Under the pieces are notes generated by a model. The model ran no database searches. It had not been told where the DNA came from and worked only from the letters and a program-made list of their open reading frames with translations. Source: Vicia villosa (lineage: Eukaryota > Streptophyta > Magnoliopsida > Fabales > Fabaceae). Taken from it: DNA of 64,000 bases. Shown piece by piece: positions 1-11,168 of this stretch. Position 1 is the first letter of the stretch, and each line of letters begins with the position of its first letter. The DNA is taken from NCBI RefSeq assembly GCF_029867415.1, contig NW_026705492.1, forward strand, positions 434,001 through 498,000, given 5' to 3'. The position numbers and the translations under genes were made by a program.

Positions 1-385
1 AAACAAGTAATGACCAAAATTTGATTTTTTTTCAAAAAAAGGCCAATTCTTTTGTGATTTAATCTTGATTCTCATATGTTTAAATATATCCACGACCTAT
101 CCATGATTCATGACACTTTTATTTCATTTTAATTAAATTTTATTCATTTAAAGTTTAATTAAAGTGAGATAATTCAAAGATATTATCCAAGATGCTCATG
201 TGATGCAAGCAATGACCATTCAAGATGCTTAAATATATTATTGCAAGATTGAAGAGAATAATACTTGAGTGTTTTAACCATGGTTAAGAAATGCACTCAT
301 TGAAAATATTCCATTATCATATTTTTTCCACAAAATCAATCATGAAAATTCCAACTTGCAAGGGTTCAAGATCAAATCATTTGCC

Positions 386-394
386 TATAAATAG
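386..394 (+). promoter_or_regulatory. TATA box of LTR 0
   Basis: The sequence TATAAATAG follows 'ttgcc' and is about 75 bases upstream of an A-rich leader. The same TATAAATA motif sits in LTRs A, B and C, so I read it as the LTR's Pol II promoter. The transcription start would be about 30 bases downstream, by analogy only. Confidence 0.6.
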
Positions 395-1529
395 AGCTTC
401 ATTTTCTTCATTCAAAAGGAGGAAAAAAAAAGAGAGGAACAAGAGGAGAGCACAACAACAAACACCAAAGCCATAGCATAAGTTTTATATTTTCCAAAAG
501 TTTCAATAAACTTGTAAAAATCAAGGCTCATTCAAATAGCCACTTTCAATCAATTTCAATCACTCTATTCCACTCTTGGGACATCATAGAGTAAGTACAA
601 TGTAATTTTTAATATGTAGTAGTGTTAGGAGTTCATGAATTAAAAACTCCATATTTATGCATATTTTCAATTTCTCAAAAAAAATGTTTTAATTTTAGTT
701 TTAAGTTGATAAAATGTTTATTTAATTTTTAACATAAAAATATTTTATTTCTTTTCATAATTAATTTATTTTGCTTAATTAATTACTAATTATGTAAATA
801 TTGCTTTTTTAATTATTTTCAACCAATCAAAAACTCCAAAAATATTTTCCTTTTAGATTTAGGTTTATATTTTTATAATCTAATATTTGACATAAAAATA
901 TTTTATTTTTATTCATAGTTAATTTATTTTGCTTAATTAATTAGTAATTATGTATATATTTGCTTTTTTTTTAATTATTTCTAACCTATCAAAAAATTCG
1001 AAAAAAATATTTTATTTTGTTAAATTAGGTTTATATATCATATACTAATTTTATACATAACTAGATTTATTTTTCTTGTTAAGTTTAATTATTTGTATAA
1101 TTATTTGTTTAATTAGCTTGTTAATTAACTTAAAATCAATTCCAAAAAAAATCACAAAAAGAATGAGTTAAGTTTAATTTGTTTTATATTTATTTTTGTA
1201 TATTATTTGATATTATTTCTTATCTTTTTCCTTTGTCCCGAATCAGAATAAAAGATCAAATATGGCAGAGATTGTATGCAGTTGATTTAAGACTTTTTGG
1301 AAATTTATCGTGTAGTCGCTATGATTCTATCAAGCTTCTGATAAATTTTCATTAACTTTAAATCCGAGATCATCATTCACTCACCATCGATCTTCACTAA
1401 CATCGTGAATATACTTGATTAGCTTCAAGATGATTCACGTGCTAACATACTAACAATTGACTTTAATTTCCGCATTTTATTATATTGTTCTTTATATTTC
1501 TTGCTTTATGCTTTATTTTATTATTTACT

Positions 1530-2357
1530 ATTTATATTTCTGTTATTTTTTCTTTGTCCATTTGGACATATTATTTATGTTTCTGTTATTTTTTCTTTGT
1601 CCATTTGGACATATTATTTATGTTTCTGTTATTTTTTCTTTGTCCACTTGGACATATTATTTATGTTTTTGTTATTTTTTCTTTGTCCACTTGGACATAT
1701 TATTTATATTTCTGTTATTTTTTCTTTGTCCACTTGGACATATTATTTATATTTCTGTTATTTTTTCTTTGTCCATTTGGACATATTATTTATGTTTCTG
1801 TTATTTTTTCTTTGTCCACTTGGACATATTATTTATATTTCTGTTATTTTTTCTTTGTCCATTTGGACATATTATTTATGTTTCTGTTATTTTTTCTTTG
1901 TCCACTTGGACATATTATTTATATTTCTGTTTTTTTTTCTTTGTCCATTTGGACATATTATTTATATTTCTGCTATTTTTTCTTTGTCCACTTGGACATA
2001 TTATTTATATTTCTGTTATTTTTTCTTTGTCCATTTGGACATATTATTTATATTTCTGCTATTTTTTCTTTGTCCATTTGGACATATTATTTACATTTCT
2101 GCTATTTTTTCTTTGTCCATTTGGACATATTATTTATATTTCTGCTATTTTTCTTTGTCCACTTGGACATATTATTTATGTTTCCGCTATTTTTCTTTGT
2201 CCATTTGGACATATTATTTATGTTTCTGCTATTTTTCTTTGTCCATTTGGACATATTATTTATGTTTCCGCTATTTTCTCTTTGTCCATTTGGACAAATT
2301 ATTTATGCTTCCGCTATTTTTTCTTTGTCCATTTGGACGCATTGTTTATGTTTCCGT
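1530..2357 (+). repeat. 43-bp minisatellite, 19 copies, inside LTR 0
   Basis: A unit of 43 bp ('tttgtcca-t/c-ttggacatatt', then 'atttatgtttctgttatttttt') is repeated 19 times by my count of 'ttggac'. A few later units are 42 bp. Each unit holds a short palindrome, GTCCA-NN-TGGAC. Because 43 is not a multiple of three and the unit lacks stops in every phase, all three plus frames stay open for about 900 bases; this is not evidence of a protein. LTRs D and E do not have the array at the corresponding place, so it is a local expansion in this LTR lineage. Confidence 0.92.
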
Positions 2358-2624
2358 CATCTTCACTTCTTCTATTTTTAAATCAAAAGTGAGCTAAGCA
2401 ATTAAGAGCCCATGGATAACCATGGATACAAAGGGTGCTTAAAACCTTCCCTTTGTATAACCAACCCCCCGAACCCAAAATCTGTCGAAAGGTCTTTCCT
2501 GTTCTTTTATGCCTTTCCTAAATATTGGACAAAATAAAAGTCGGTGGCGACTCTTGCAAAAATAAAAAAAATTCAAAAAAAAAAAGAGCAAGGAGTCAGT
2601 TCGCCTCAAAAAACCGAGTTTACA

Positions 2625-2940
2625 GAAAACCTTTGAAATTTTTGCAACGAAAGGTCATTAAGAAAGTTATCACTCTTGAAGATGTGTGAACCAACTCTTA
2701 AGAAATTCGAGAGATAAAAATTGATAGTGTGATATCATTCTATTTAATGGGAAAGATCTCAAAGTTGTTTGAGAATTTAGGGTGAAACACTTGATAGAGA
2801 ATAAACTATAAAAACCCTGATTTAGTCATCTAAAAAGTGGTTATTTATGTGTTTAGTGAATTTATTTTATTGTTACTAACCCTTGGTTTTGATAAATATT
2901 ATTTTTTGCAAACGAATGCAAGGGCAAATAAAAGGGGTGT
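2625..2940. other. 316-bp interval between LTR 0 and LTR A
   Basis: No gene or clear repeat is recognised. The stretch ends in a purine run (about 2929-2939, 'aataaaaggggtg') directly before the TGT start of LTR A. The run resembles a polypurine tract, so this interval could be the 3' tail of an older Ogre internal region, or simply the target site of LTR A. Confidence 0.4.
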
Positions 2941-4478
2941 TGTCATACCCTAATTTTGACCCCCCCCGATATGTCATACCACCAAATACCCCATCAAACT
3001 CAGGACAGGTACTCAGGGAAGTCACTTGCTTGTCTGATACCCAGTTGAGGATGTTCAAAGACAAAAAAAGCGGAGGCAAAGGATCAATCAATAAAAAGGA
3101 TTAGTTTCCAATACAATCATAGGACTCAAAAGCTTCATTCTATTCACCTATGATTGATTAGACACCAGTCATCAGGACTCAGGTCTGCTCAGATCACCAA
3201 TCTAGGGTTTTGAGCCCATCAAGGGCTAAAATCAGGGATCACATTTGGGAAACCCTAGAAAGCCCCAGGACATCCATAATTTGGTTCAAATATCTTCAGT
3301 TGGTTCATATGACATTATCCATTGGACATTACACTTCAATTCAAGATCTAAAGTCATCAATTTCATCTGGTCGACAATTAGGGTTTTTGACCTAATTCAC
3401 CAAGATAGTTGACTTTTAATCAGGTCATGGGTCCACAAATCAAAGCATGGCTCAATATCCTCCAATAACTCAATATGATCCATCAATATCATTCATTTTA
3501 TGAGGATATCTTAATTCACTTGAAATCTCCAGAAACGCGATTCACCTGAAAAAGTCAACTGTACAAGATCACCATTGACTTTTTGGAAATTTTGGTCAAC
3601 CATGACTTTTGAAGTTTTAAATCATGAATATATGATATTTAAAGTCATTTGGTCAACCATGACTTTTGAAGTTTTAAATCATCAGTATATGATATTTCAA
3701 GTGGTTTTACCAAACTTTGGAAGGGAATATCTCAAAATTTCAACTACAAACTGAAAAAAACTTCCTACATGAAAGTTGTAGATTTTGATCCAATGAACAA
3801 TTTTGTCACATATGATTTTTTGGCTAGAAATCAACCATTGAAGAGATATGAAGCTTCAAAGTGACTGCCTTCACAAAACTAGCAAGAAAACCCTAGTTTT
3901 CTTCAAACTTTATGGGACTTTTTCACTAATTTCCCTAAGGATTTTGGGAAAACACCAAACTAATGAATTGAAGTACATATCAAGGGCTTTTCAAATTGTA
4001 TTCAACCATCTTCAAATTCATTATGAGCTAAGAGATATGGTTGATCAAAGTTAGGGCATTTGAAGTGAAATCATGGGTCATGTCCAAATTTGAACTTTGC
4101 AAACTTTGTACCAATGCCTCTACCAATTGATGCATTCTTGTACATGATATATCATAAGGGATTTAGAAGAATCAAATGCATTATTGCATCATTTTTGGCC
4201 AAGTTGCAAGAATTCAATGCCATGTGATTAAGTAGTCATTACAAAATGGAATATTGGTGAATCATCAAGGAATCTTCTCCTAAGCCAATTAGAGGCTTCT
4301 CTGCATCAGAAATGATCCCTAAAGATCAGATTAAATCGAGGGCTGGGGCTTGGGATCAAGAGGAATCAAATTGTCATCATTGCATTTTGGATATTTCTTT
4401 GAATTCCTTCATAACCATGAAACCAAATTAACCTCACTAAGCAAGCTCACTCTCTGCAAACACACTGAACTCTTTGCT

Positions 4479-4486
4479 TATAAATA
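4479..4486 (+). promoter_or_regulatory. TATA box of LTR A
   Basis: TATAAATA, about 1.54 kb into the LTR. Equivalent boxes on the minus strand lie at 20248 (LTR B) and 25665 (LTR C). I read the first 1.5 kb as U3. Confidence 0.6.
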
Positions 4487-5289
4487 AGAGAGCATACCTC
4501 AGTAATTGATCACACCAAAGCAACAGAATTCTTGCTTTCTCTCTTCTTTCTTCATACTTAAGTTTTTCAAAGGTTCTTTGGCAAGAAGACTCGGATTCTT
4601 CAAACCAAAGCTCTTCCTTTGAAAGTAAGTATTCAAACACATCAAGGGAGGTATTTAGAGGTGATCCAAACCTCTGGAACACTTCTGTACATGGAGAATC
4701 ATCACCTTCACCTCTCACTTGGAGCTGTATCAGTTAGGGTCGAGCAAGAAGTTTTGGGCAGTTTCAATCCAAGCTAAGCATCTCAACACCTTCCAAAGGG
4801 ATCACTAGAGCTATCTGAATCATTGCAACAACTCTGTAGCACACTTTGATCAGAGCCAAATCTCCATTTTTTAGGTAAGTTTTAAGAACTTCAAACTCTA
4901 TAATTCACGCATGATAAATTAGAAATGAAGTTACCAGTTGGTTTCTGCACCTTTAAGGATCATTAACCCTCAATCAATTGCATCAAATCATGCATATAGA
5001 GGATTTCATGTTTAATTTCAGTTTTAGGGTTCTTCGTGTTCATACGTGTGAATTTTGAATTATACTAAAAATAAATAAAATCAAAGGATACCATCATGAT
5101 CCTCGTTCAAAAACGAGCAAAATCCATGTTTACATCTTTAAGTTTGGTTGAGAAACGAAGGAGATAGCAAATTCAAAAAATTGGAAGCTTGAGGTTGAAG
5201 ATGAAGATGGTGGCGCCATTTTTTGACTTCCCAGAAACAAGTTTATTTTATTTTGAATGGTAGGCGTGTTATCTACGAATTCATCGTAG

Positions 5290-5378
5290 TGTCCCAATGG
5301 TTACAGCGCGCGTCCAAAAGCCTTACCTTGCCTTAGGTCTGGGGTTCGATCCCCCCCTCAGACCTTTTGTTCATTTCA
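5290..5378 (+). other. tRNA-like module 1 of LTR A
   Basis: An A-box-like TGTCCCAATGG (5290-5300) is followed by GGTTCGATCC (5343-5352), an exact fit to the Pol III B-box consensus. The B-box is flanked by a T-arm-like stem and a TTTT run. A homologous module is in LTR C (24785-24880, minus strand). No full cloverleaf is seen, so it is not called a tRNA gene. Confidence 0.55.
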
Positions 5379-5451
5379 TTTTTTTTCAAATTCATTTTAA
5401 TACCTTGTTTTCACATATAATCACATGGGCTCCTTCACTAAACAGGCCACG

Positions 5452-5540
5452 CGCGTGGCCCAGTTGGTATTTTTTTTGTATGGTAACCTATAGGGTGTGG
5501 GTTCAACCCTTGGCAAGACCAAACTCCTTTTTTTTTAACA
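5452..5540 (+). other. tRNA-like module 2 of LTR A
   Basis: TGGCCCAGTTGG (5456-5467) matches the A-box consensus and GGTTCAACCC (5500-5509) matches the B-box, with about 33 bases between them, as in real tRNA genes. A run of nine T follows at 5528. A homologous module is on the minus strand of LTR C (24641-24710), and a similar one is in LTR B (19229-19300). The anticodon arm is a poly-T stretch, so it is not a functional tRNA. Confidence 0.6.
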
Positions 5541-6664
5541 CTATTTTCTTTCATTTTATTTAAAACTTCACATAATTAAATCACCCATCAATTTAAATCA
5601 TTTTTTCTTGATTTTTCACACACTTCTCATTTATTATATCTATTTTGAGAATATATCAAAAAATCATAAAAATATATTATTTTAGTATATTTTTAATTAG
5701 GTTAAAAATCATATATTTTAAGTATGTGTTAATACCTTAAAAAATATAATTTTTATTTGATTTTCAAAAACAAGTCTCTTGTAAATATTTTTGTGATAAA
5801 ACCTTAATCATTTAGGTCTTAATTAAGATTAGACTTTGTCATTATCTTAATTAAGTTGACTGTTGTCAAGAATTTAAACTGTTTTCAAATCTCCGATTAG
5901 TCGGACGGTCAAAGTTTTCAAACAACAAAAAACAGTAATCATTTTAATTGCCAATCATCTTCAACTGTTTTCATAAAACAGTAAATCATTTGCAATGGGC
6001 CTCTAATAGAGTGTAAGACCCAACACTTCTTTCTTTTCTTAGGTTGTTTTCAAAACTGTATTTACAAAATCTTCTTTCTGTTTTCAAAATATTCTTCTGG
6101 TATTTGAAGGGCATTATTCCCGGTGAAACTCTTCAGATACCTATGTGACATTTGTCCATCTTCACTTCTACTGTTTTCAAAAACATTTAACTGTTTATCA
6201 TAAATATTCAACTGTTATCAAAATTACTGGTGAGGCTTTGTACATACATCTTCAAAGGCCTCCACTCCATCCAGGTTAGGCTTTACAAGCTTTCAATTTA
6301 CAGTCTTTATTTAAATTACTGTCAAATATAGAACTGTTTATATATTGTTTAGAACTACGTCTGAGTGTAAACCTTAGGACAACTAAACTACATATATATT
6401 ATAGGAATATGGCCTAGGATTGAGAGTGTCTTCCCGGTGAAGGATCTTTCCTAATTAGAGATCTTTAGTTCAAACCCTCAAGATGAATTATTCCTGGTGA
6501 AACATCTTGAAAAAAGCCTTAGAACCCAAAATAGGATACATCCACCCAAAGAGGAATTATTCCCGGTGAAACCTCTTACCCATTTGCTTAAAGCCAAAAT
6601 AAGTTCAAAACCACATAGCTTTCTCTTGTGCTATAGCAAGGACCCTCGATGACCCTCGATTAGC

Positions 6665-8150
6665 CTCCTCTTGGGCTTTGTACAAGGACCCGCAGGCTTC
6701 TTAAAAGCATTTCCAGCTTCCTCTTGAGCTTGTATACAAGGACTCATCAGGTTTCTTATAAACATAGGAACAGGTCTTTAGTTACCTTTTAGCCTATCCT
6801 GGTGAGTCTCTTCCTTTCTTTAAACCAGACTTTAAACAAGCTAAGATTGTCTCAATCTCATGTTGAGTATACCTTTTGGAATGAGAGACATGGACAGTCT
6901 CTGTCACCCTTATCTTTATTAATTTCCTTAGCAGAGTCTAGGATCCATAGTTATCTATCCTCAGTCAGTGTCAGCCTTCATCTTGGGTTTTAAACAAGAA
7001 GTCTCAATTAGACAATCTTTCTCCTTTAAATCCAAAATCCCTGGAAAGGGTTAGCCTCCAAAATCACTCCTTTAAATCCAAAATCCCTGGAAAGGGTTAG
7101 CTTCCAAAGGTCAGTCCTTTAATAGATAATTTCATCAGTCTTTTAATAAATAAATCTTCTAGCAGAGTAAAACTCCCCAAAGAGTCAGCCTCAACCTTGG
7201 GCCTCATACAAGGCATGGAACAATAACTTCCCCTGTTAAGAGTCAGCCACAACCTTGGGCTTTGTACAAGGCAGATAATAGAGTCTCCCCAGTGAGTCCT
7301 TCATCATCAAGTAGCCACAACCTTGGGCTTTGTACAAGGCAGATAAACCACATTTCCTGTGTCAAAGATTCCTAACCTCTAGGATCTTTTCCCCATAGAG
7401 TCATCCATACTCAGTTTCCTCAACAGTCAGCCACAACCTTGGGCTTTGTACAAGGCAGAAAACAATGTTTTCCCTAGCCAGAGTAGCCACAACCTTGGGC
7501 TTCATACAAGGCACAAAAAAGAGTCTCCCTAAGTAGAGTCAGCCACAATTTTGGGCTTTGTACAGAACACAAAATAAAATCCATCAAATAAACACTCTCC
7601 AACTAGAGTCAACCTCAATTCTGGGCTTTGTACAGAACACAAAAAATCCCTGTAGTTAATCCCCAGTAAATTTATCTCCCAGAGTCAATAAAATGAATCA
7701 ATCAAAAAGCCTCAAGCTTGGGCCTCATACAAGCCAGCTAAAGTCAAATCTTTTATACAGTAGATAAATATAGCTTATCTCTATAGAGAGATCTTTCTCC
7801 TATCTCACCACATTCAAACAAACAATTATTACATTTCATTTTAATTTTAATTAAGTCTCCCATTTAGGATTTTGAAAGGCATGAGCTGGCAATAAAACCC
7901 AGACATGTGGTAACTTTCCCTAATTTGGATGAGCATCTTTCTTTCATTCAAGACGCAGTTGACTGGTATACTTGCACATAAACAAGTAAGGTCCCCCTCT
8001 TGAATGAAATGAATTCAGTCATTCTGTCACTCTTTTTAATGTTTGTGGTGGAATAGTAGAAATACCTCTCTGTAAAGATGATTTCATGTCTCTTTACTGT
8101 AAACAGAGATTTAATTCAAGCTTCAACCTTGAGCTTCAACCAAGGCACCA
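6665..8150 (+). repeat. Dispersed short hairpin array in LTR A
   Basis: About eleven copies of a motif like CCTTGGGCTTTGTACAAGG are spaced roughly 60-110 bases apart over most of the array (near 6670, 6725, 7193, 7250, 7318, 7433, 7492, 7545, 7618, 7712 and 8124). CCTTG and CAAGG form a 5-bp stem around a loop 'ggctttgta'. Variants keep the pairing ('cttgggcctcatacaag') or lose it ('ttgggctttgtacagaac'). The same array is inverted in LTR C (22240-22810), and a relative is in LTR B (17680-17830). Confidence 0.7.
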
Positions 8151-8686
8151 AAAAATCATTAAAATCCCTAATTAGTTCCCCGAACTAGATTAAGCTCTGA
8201 CTTCCATTAGGGATATGTAGGCATGAGGTTCACAAGGAATCTCAGCGAGCTAATAAAATACCAAAAATAGTCAGTCTGTCTATCTTTCTTTTCATTCCAT
8301 TTAATTCTTTCTCCTAACACAAAGGAGAAACTTTCCCAATAACAAGCAACAAACACAAACACATTGACACAGAGAAGGTTCCCGTAGAGTACTACGGATA
8401 TGTAGGGTGCTTAAACTCTTCCCTATGTATAACCGACCCCCCAGACTCCAGAATTTCTAGTCTAGGTGAATCCCCACACTTAGCAAACTCCTAGGGTTTA
8501 TTTGAGATCTTTTTCCCCTTTCCTACTCGTTAGGATAATTAAAAAGTTTGTGTGATATCGTAGGAAGAACTGAAATAAAATTCATCCCGCCCGGGCGCTT
8601 TCTCCTTCCAAATTTTGCGTGTAGGGTCTAGCGTGCCGTCCTCCCAAGTGAAACGGGGAGGTAAAAAAAACGACAGCCCGGAAAAA

Positions 8687-8704
8687 TGGCGACTCTCCTG
8701 GGGA
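8687..8704 (+). promoter_or_regulatory. Primer-binding site of Ogre A
   Basis: TGGCGACTCTCCTGGGGA lies 11 bases after the terminal ACA of LTR A. It begins with TGG, complementary to a tRNA 3' CCA. Ogre elements are thought to be primed by tRNA-Arg, which this fits; I have not aligned it to a tRNA. Confidence 0.6.
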
Positions 8705-9425
8705 TATAAGTGTTAAAAACCTTGGTTTTTCATCCAAACCAATGGTTGACCTGTTGCTGGTCCAGCCCCAATGAGGAATTAGGGATGCCAAATTCCCCCT
8801 CAAACAAGAGAGGTCATGCCTAACCTCTGTGTCATTTCATGTGTTTGCTGCATATATATTTGTTTATTTTGTTTATTCTGTATCGGGAAAGGGCTTGATT
8901 CCCCCTTGTGGTGAGAAATCCTATACCCGGATTTGAGTGCAACATAAGATAGGATGGAGGATGTCTTCTCGGTGAAGGCCCTCTAATCTTGGTTCCCAAA
9001 TCTACTCTTGGGATTTGCTTGGTTGGTTGTGATTAACTGCGCCAATGCATTCCGAGACTGATTTGTACCAGGAGGACCTAGAAACACATTAACCTCACTT
9101 AAAGCCTTCTTTAGGATGTAGAGCGGTGATTACGAAAGTAATTGTCACGCAGATACTACACTCAGAGAAAACTCTCTTATAGATACCAGTCAACGTATCT
9201 TTAAGGTTGAGCAAAAACTCTGAGACCCCTAGAACCCGTTCTACAAGTACAAAAATCCTTATCCATAGTTTACCTTGGGGCGAGGTTTGCGTTGTGACTC
9301 CATGACCACTATACCCTTCTACGCTATGTTTGTTTAAAAACTCTTGTGTGTGCATTCATGCATCCATCATAATAACTAAAAAACAAAAGAGTCTTTTTCG
9401 AGTCATTTTTCAAGGAAACTAAATA
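8705..9425 (+). other. Untranslated leader of Ogre A
   Basis: About 720 bases lie between the primer-binding site and ORF1, with no convincing open frame on the plus strand. The stretch 'ttctcggtgaaggcc' (about 8968) repeats the motif seen in the LTR. Long leaders are usual for Ogre elements. Confidence 0.55.
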
Positions 9426-10922
9426 ATGAACGTTTTGAACTTCATAGAAAGAGAGAAACGGAGAAAGGACTTAAGGATCTATACCAAGGATTATGGAAGA
9501 AAGAGAGCTAGGAAACACACCTTCAATATTTCTAAGGTAGAGGAATTGGAAAAGCTCGGAAAACTGGTGGTCAACCCCCAGGCTTTCAAGGAGAAGTATG
9601 GAAAACTTCTGCCTCTTCTCAATACCAACATTGTGGATGGGATCCTTCCCAATTTGGTACAGTTTTATGATCCAACGTATCACTGTTTTACCTTTCCAGA
9701 TTATCAACTCATGCCTACGTTTGAGGAGTACTCTCGTCTGATCGGAATACCCGTGTACACGCAAGATCCGTACTCCGGTTTGGAAAAGAATCCTGGCGGC
9801 ATTATCATTGTAGCAACTACTCCTTTGAACGCAGTCGACATTAGAACTCATATGGTGAGTAAAGGAGGAATTCAAGGATTGCCCTCCAAATTCTTATTAG
9901 AGCAAGCTCGGTACTTCGTCAGCATCCAAGATATGAGCGCTTTTGAGGAAACCTTGGCATTGCTTATCTACGGATTGTTTTTGTTTCCTAAAATTAACAA
10001 TTTCGTCGACATCAACGCAATTAAGATCTTCTTAATTGGAAATCCAGTTCCAACCTTGCTTGCGGATGCTTACCACTCTGTGCATTCAAGAAACCTGCAG
10101 CGAGGAGGATTAATCACATGCTGCGTATCGTTGTTATACGAATGGTTCGTCTCGCACCTGCCAAAGTATAGCACTTTCTGGAACATGAGGGATGGCCTTC
10201 ACTGGTCACAGAAAATCATGTCCCTCACTCATACGGACATTGAGTGGTGTAGTCTTGACAACGACGAAACCAAGATCATCTTCAGTTGCGGAAGTTTTCC
10301 CAACATACCCCTTATTGGAACTAAGGGATGAATCAGTTACAATCCAGCTTTAACCCGTCGTCAGTACGGCTATCCCATGAAAAATATACCAAGTAGTATT
10401 CAATTGGAGGGTCTGTTCTTCAAGAACATCGACGATCATGGCAACATGCTGAAGAAGGAAATTGTCCAAGCCTGGCGTCTTGTTCACAGCAAAGGGAGAA
10501 GACTGTTAGGAAAACATCTTTGCATCTCCCTGGATCCTTACCTTCAATGGGTGCGCGTCAGAGAATTCAAGCTCAGGATGCCATATTAGTGTCAAGAACC
10601 TATTCCCCTAAGGGAACCAATATACCTTTTCTCCACCGATGTTGATAAACTACAAGCGGCATTAAATAAGGTATGCCAAGAAAGGAATGCTTGGAGGAAC
10701 AAGTATCGAATCGTCAACACGGAAAACATTGAGATTCAGAACATCCTAAGAAGGAAGGATGAGTTACTTGAAGTACTTGATCGACAAGTGACACAATCAT
10801 CACTTTCTCATCATATCCCTCCTGCTTCCTGGATCATCGATCAACTCACGTCAGAGAACGCTCAGCTCAAGAAACAGAAGAAAATGTTAGAACGTAAAGT
10901 CGGCTCTTCGTCGAAGTTTTAG
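9426..10922 (+). pseudogene. Ogre ORF1 (protein of unknown function upstream of gag)
   Basis: An extra ORF upstream of gag is the hallmark of the Ogre lineage; its role is not known. The frame runs from ATG 9426 to TAG 10920-10922, about 498 codons. It is broken by two in-frame stops, TGA at 10329-10331 and TAG at 10587-10589; the sequence on both sides stays in the same frame and keeps coding character. The N-terminal 300 residues are globular, with 'LPLLNTNIVDGILPNLVQFY' and 'LMPTFEEYSRLIGIPV' as recognisable patches that also look like plant-mobile-domain proteins. The last 100 residues are charged, probably coiled-coil, and end in lysine-rich sequence. The two stops make it a pseudogene. 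Confidence 0.75.
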
Positions 10923-11168
10923 AGTCCTTTCTCTCTGTTTCTCTGTATTTCCCTTTTCAAAGTATGTAAAACAGCATTTTCGCTTAATTAATAAAAGTTT
11001 GATGTTTCATAACGTAATTATGGTGTTTCCTTGAAAAATATTAACTAAAATACACATCATGCATCACTTTAGTCGTACGCACTGACACGAGAATTGTCGC
11101 GGATCTAATCGTCACTTTCCTTTCTCCAGAAAGAGAGGAGGAGAAGGAGGTGAACAAAGGCATTCAAG
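10923..11168 (+). other. Spacer between ORF1 and gag of Ogre A
   Basis: About 245 bases without coding signal, containing a poly(A)-signal-like AATAAA near 10990. This is a normal position for the break between ORF1 and gag-pol in Ogre. Confidence 0.45.

Larger units (their letters stand above)
1..2624 (+). mobile_element. 3' part of a Ty3/gypsy (Ogre-like) LTR, 'LTR 0'
   Basis: The segment ends in a block shared with two other LTRs of the window, near 41100-41280 and 50380-50540: 'gagcccatgg(a)taaccatgg', 'acaaagggtgct', 'ccctttgtataac', then 'ggtggcgactct', then a terminal ACA at 2624. Its AT-rich middle (about 700-1200) also resembles 39960-40400 of LTR E, including 'tttcaaccaatcaaaaa'. 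The left end lies outside the window. A TATA box at 386-394 fits a U3 promoter. No coding capacity is apparent; the long open frames here come from the minisatellite. Whether this is a solo LTR or the 3' LTR of a full element cannot be decided from the window. Confidence 0.75.
2941..8675 (+). mobile_element. 5' LTR of Ogre A ('LTR A')
   Basis: It begins TGTCATACCCTAATTTTGACC and ends ...CGACA just before the primer-binding site, giving about 5.7 kb, a size typical of Ogre LTRs. Homologous sequence occurs in LTR C on the other strand; the regions near 3885-4100 and 4437-4718 match 50590-50830 and 25434-25715 inverted. It carries a TATA box (4479), two tRNA-like modules (5290 and 5456) and an array of short hairpins (6665-8150). 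Further repeated short motifs are '(a)ttcccggtgaa' (6118, 6430, 6489, 6550) and a near-exact duplication around 'ccctggaaagggttagc' (7040, 7088). The small open frames inside it are not genes. The 5' flank is GGTGT; the matching duplication is not visible because the element is cut in RT. Confidence 0.88.

Noticed and set aside
1457..2397. Three overlapping forward frames of about 300 codons that look like hydrophobic repeat proteins
   Set aside because: They come from a 43-bp minisatellite without stop codons in any phase; the three translations are the same repeat in shifted order.
4437..4718. 93-codon minus-strand frame that has a similar partner at 25434-25715 (plus)
   Set aside because: Both are the same inverted LTR segment containing the TATA region; the frame lies antisense to the LTR in both copies, and the similarity is explained by LTR homology.
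5290..5540. Functional tRNA genes
   Set aside because: The A- and B-boxes are good, but I could not form acceptor and anticodon arms, and module 2 has a poly-T stretch where the anticodon arm should be.
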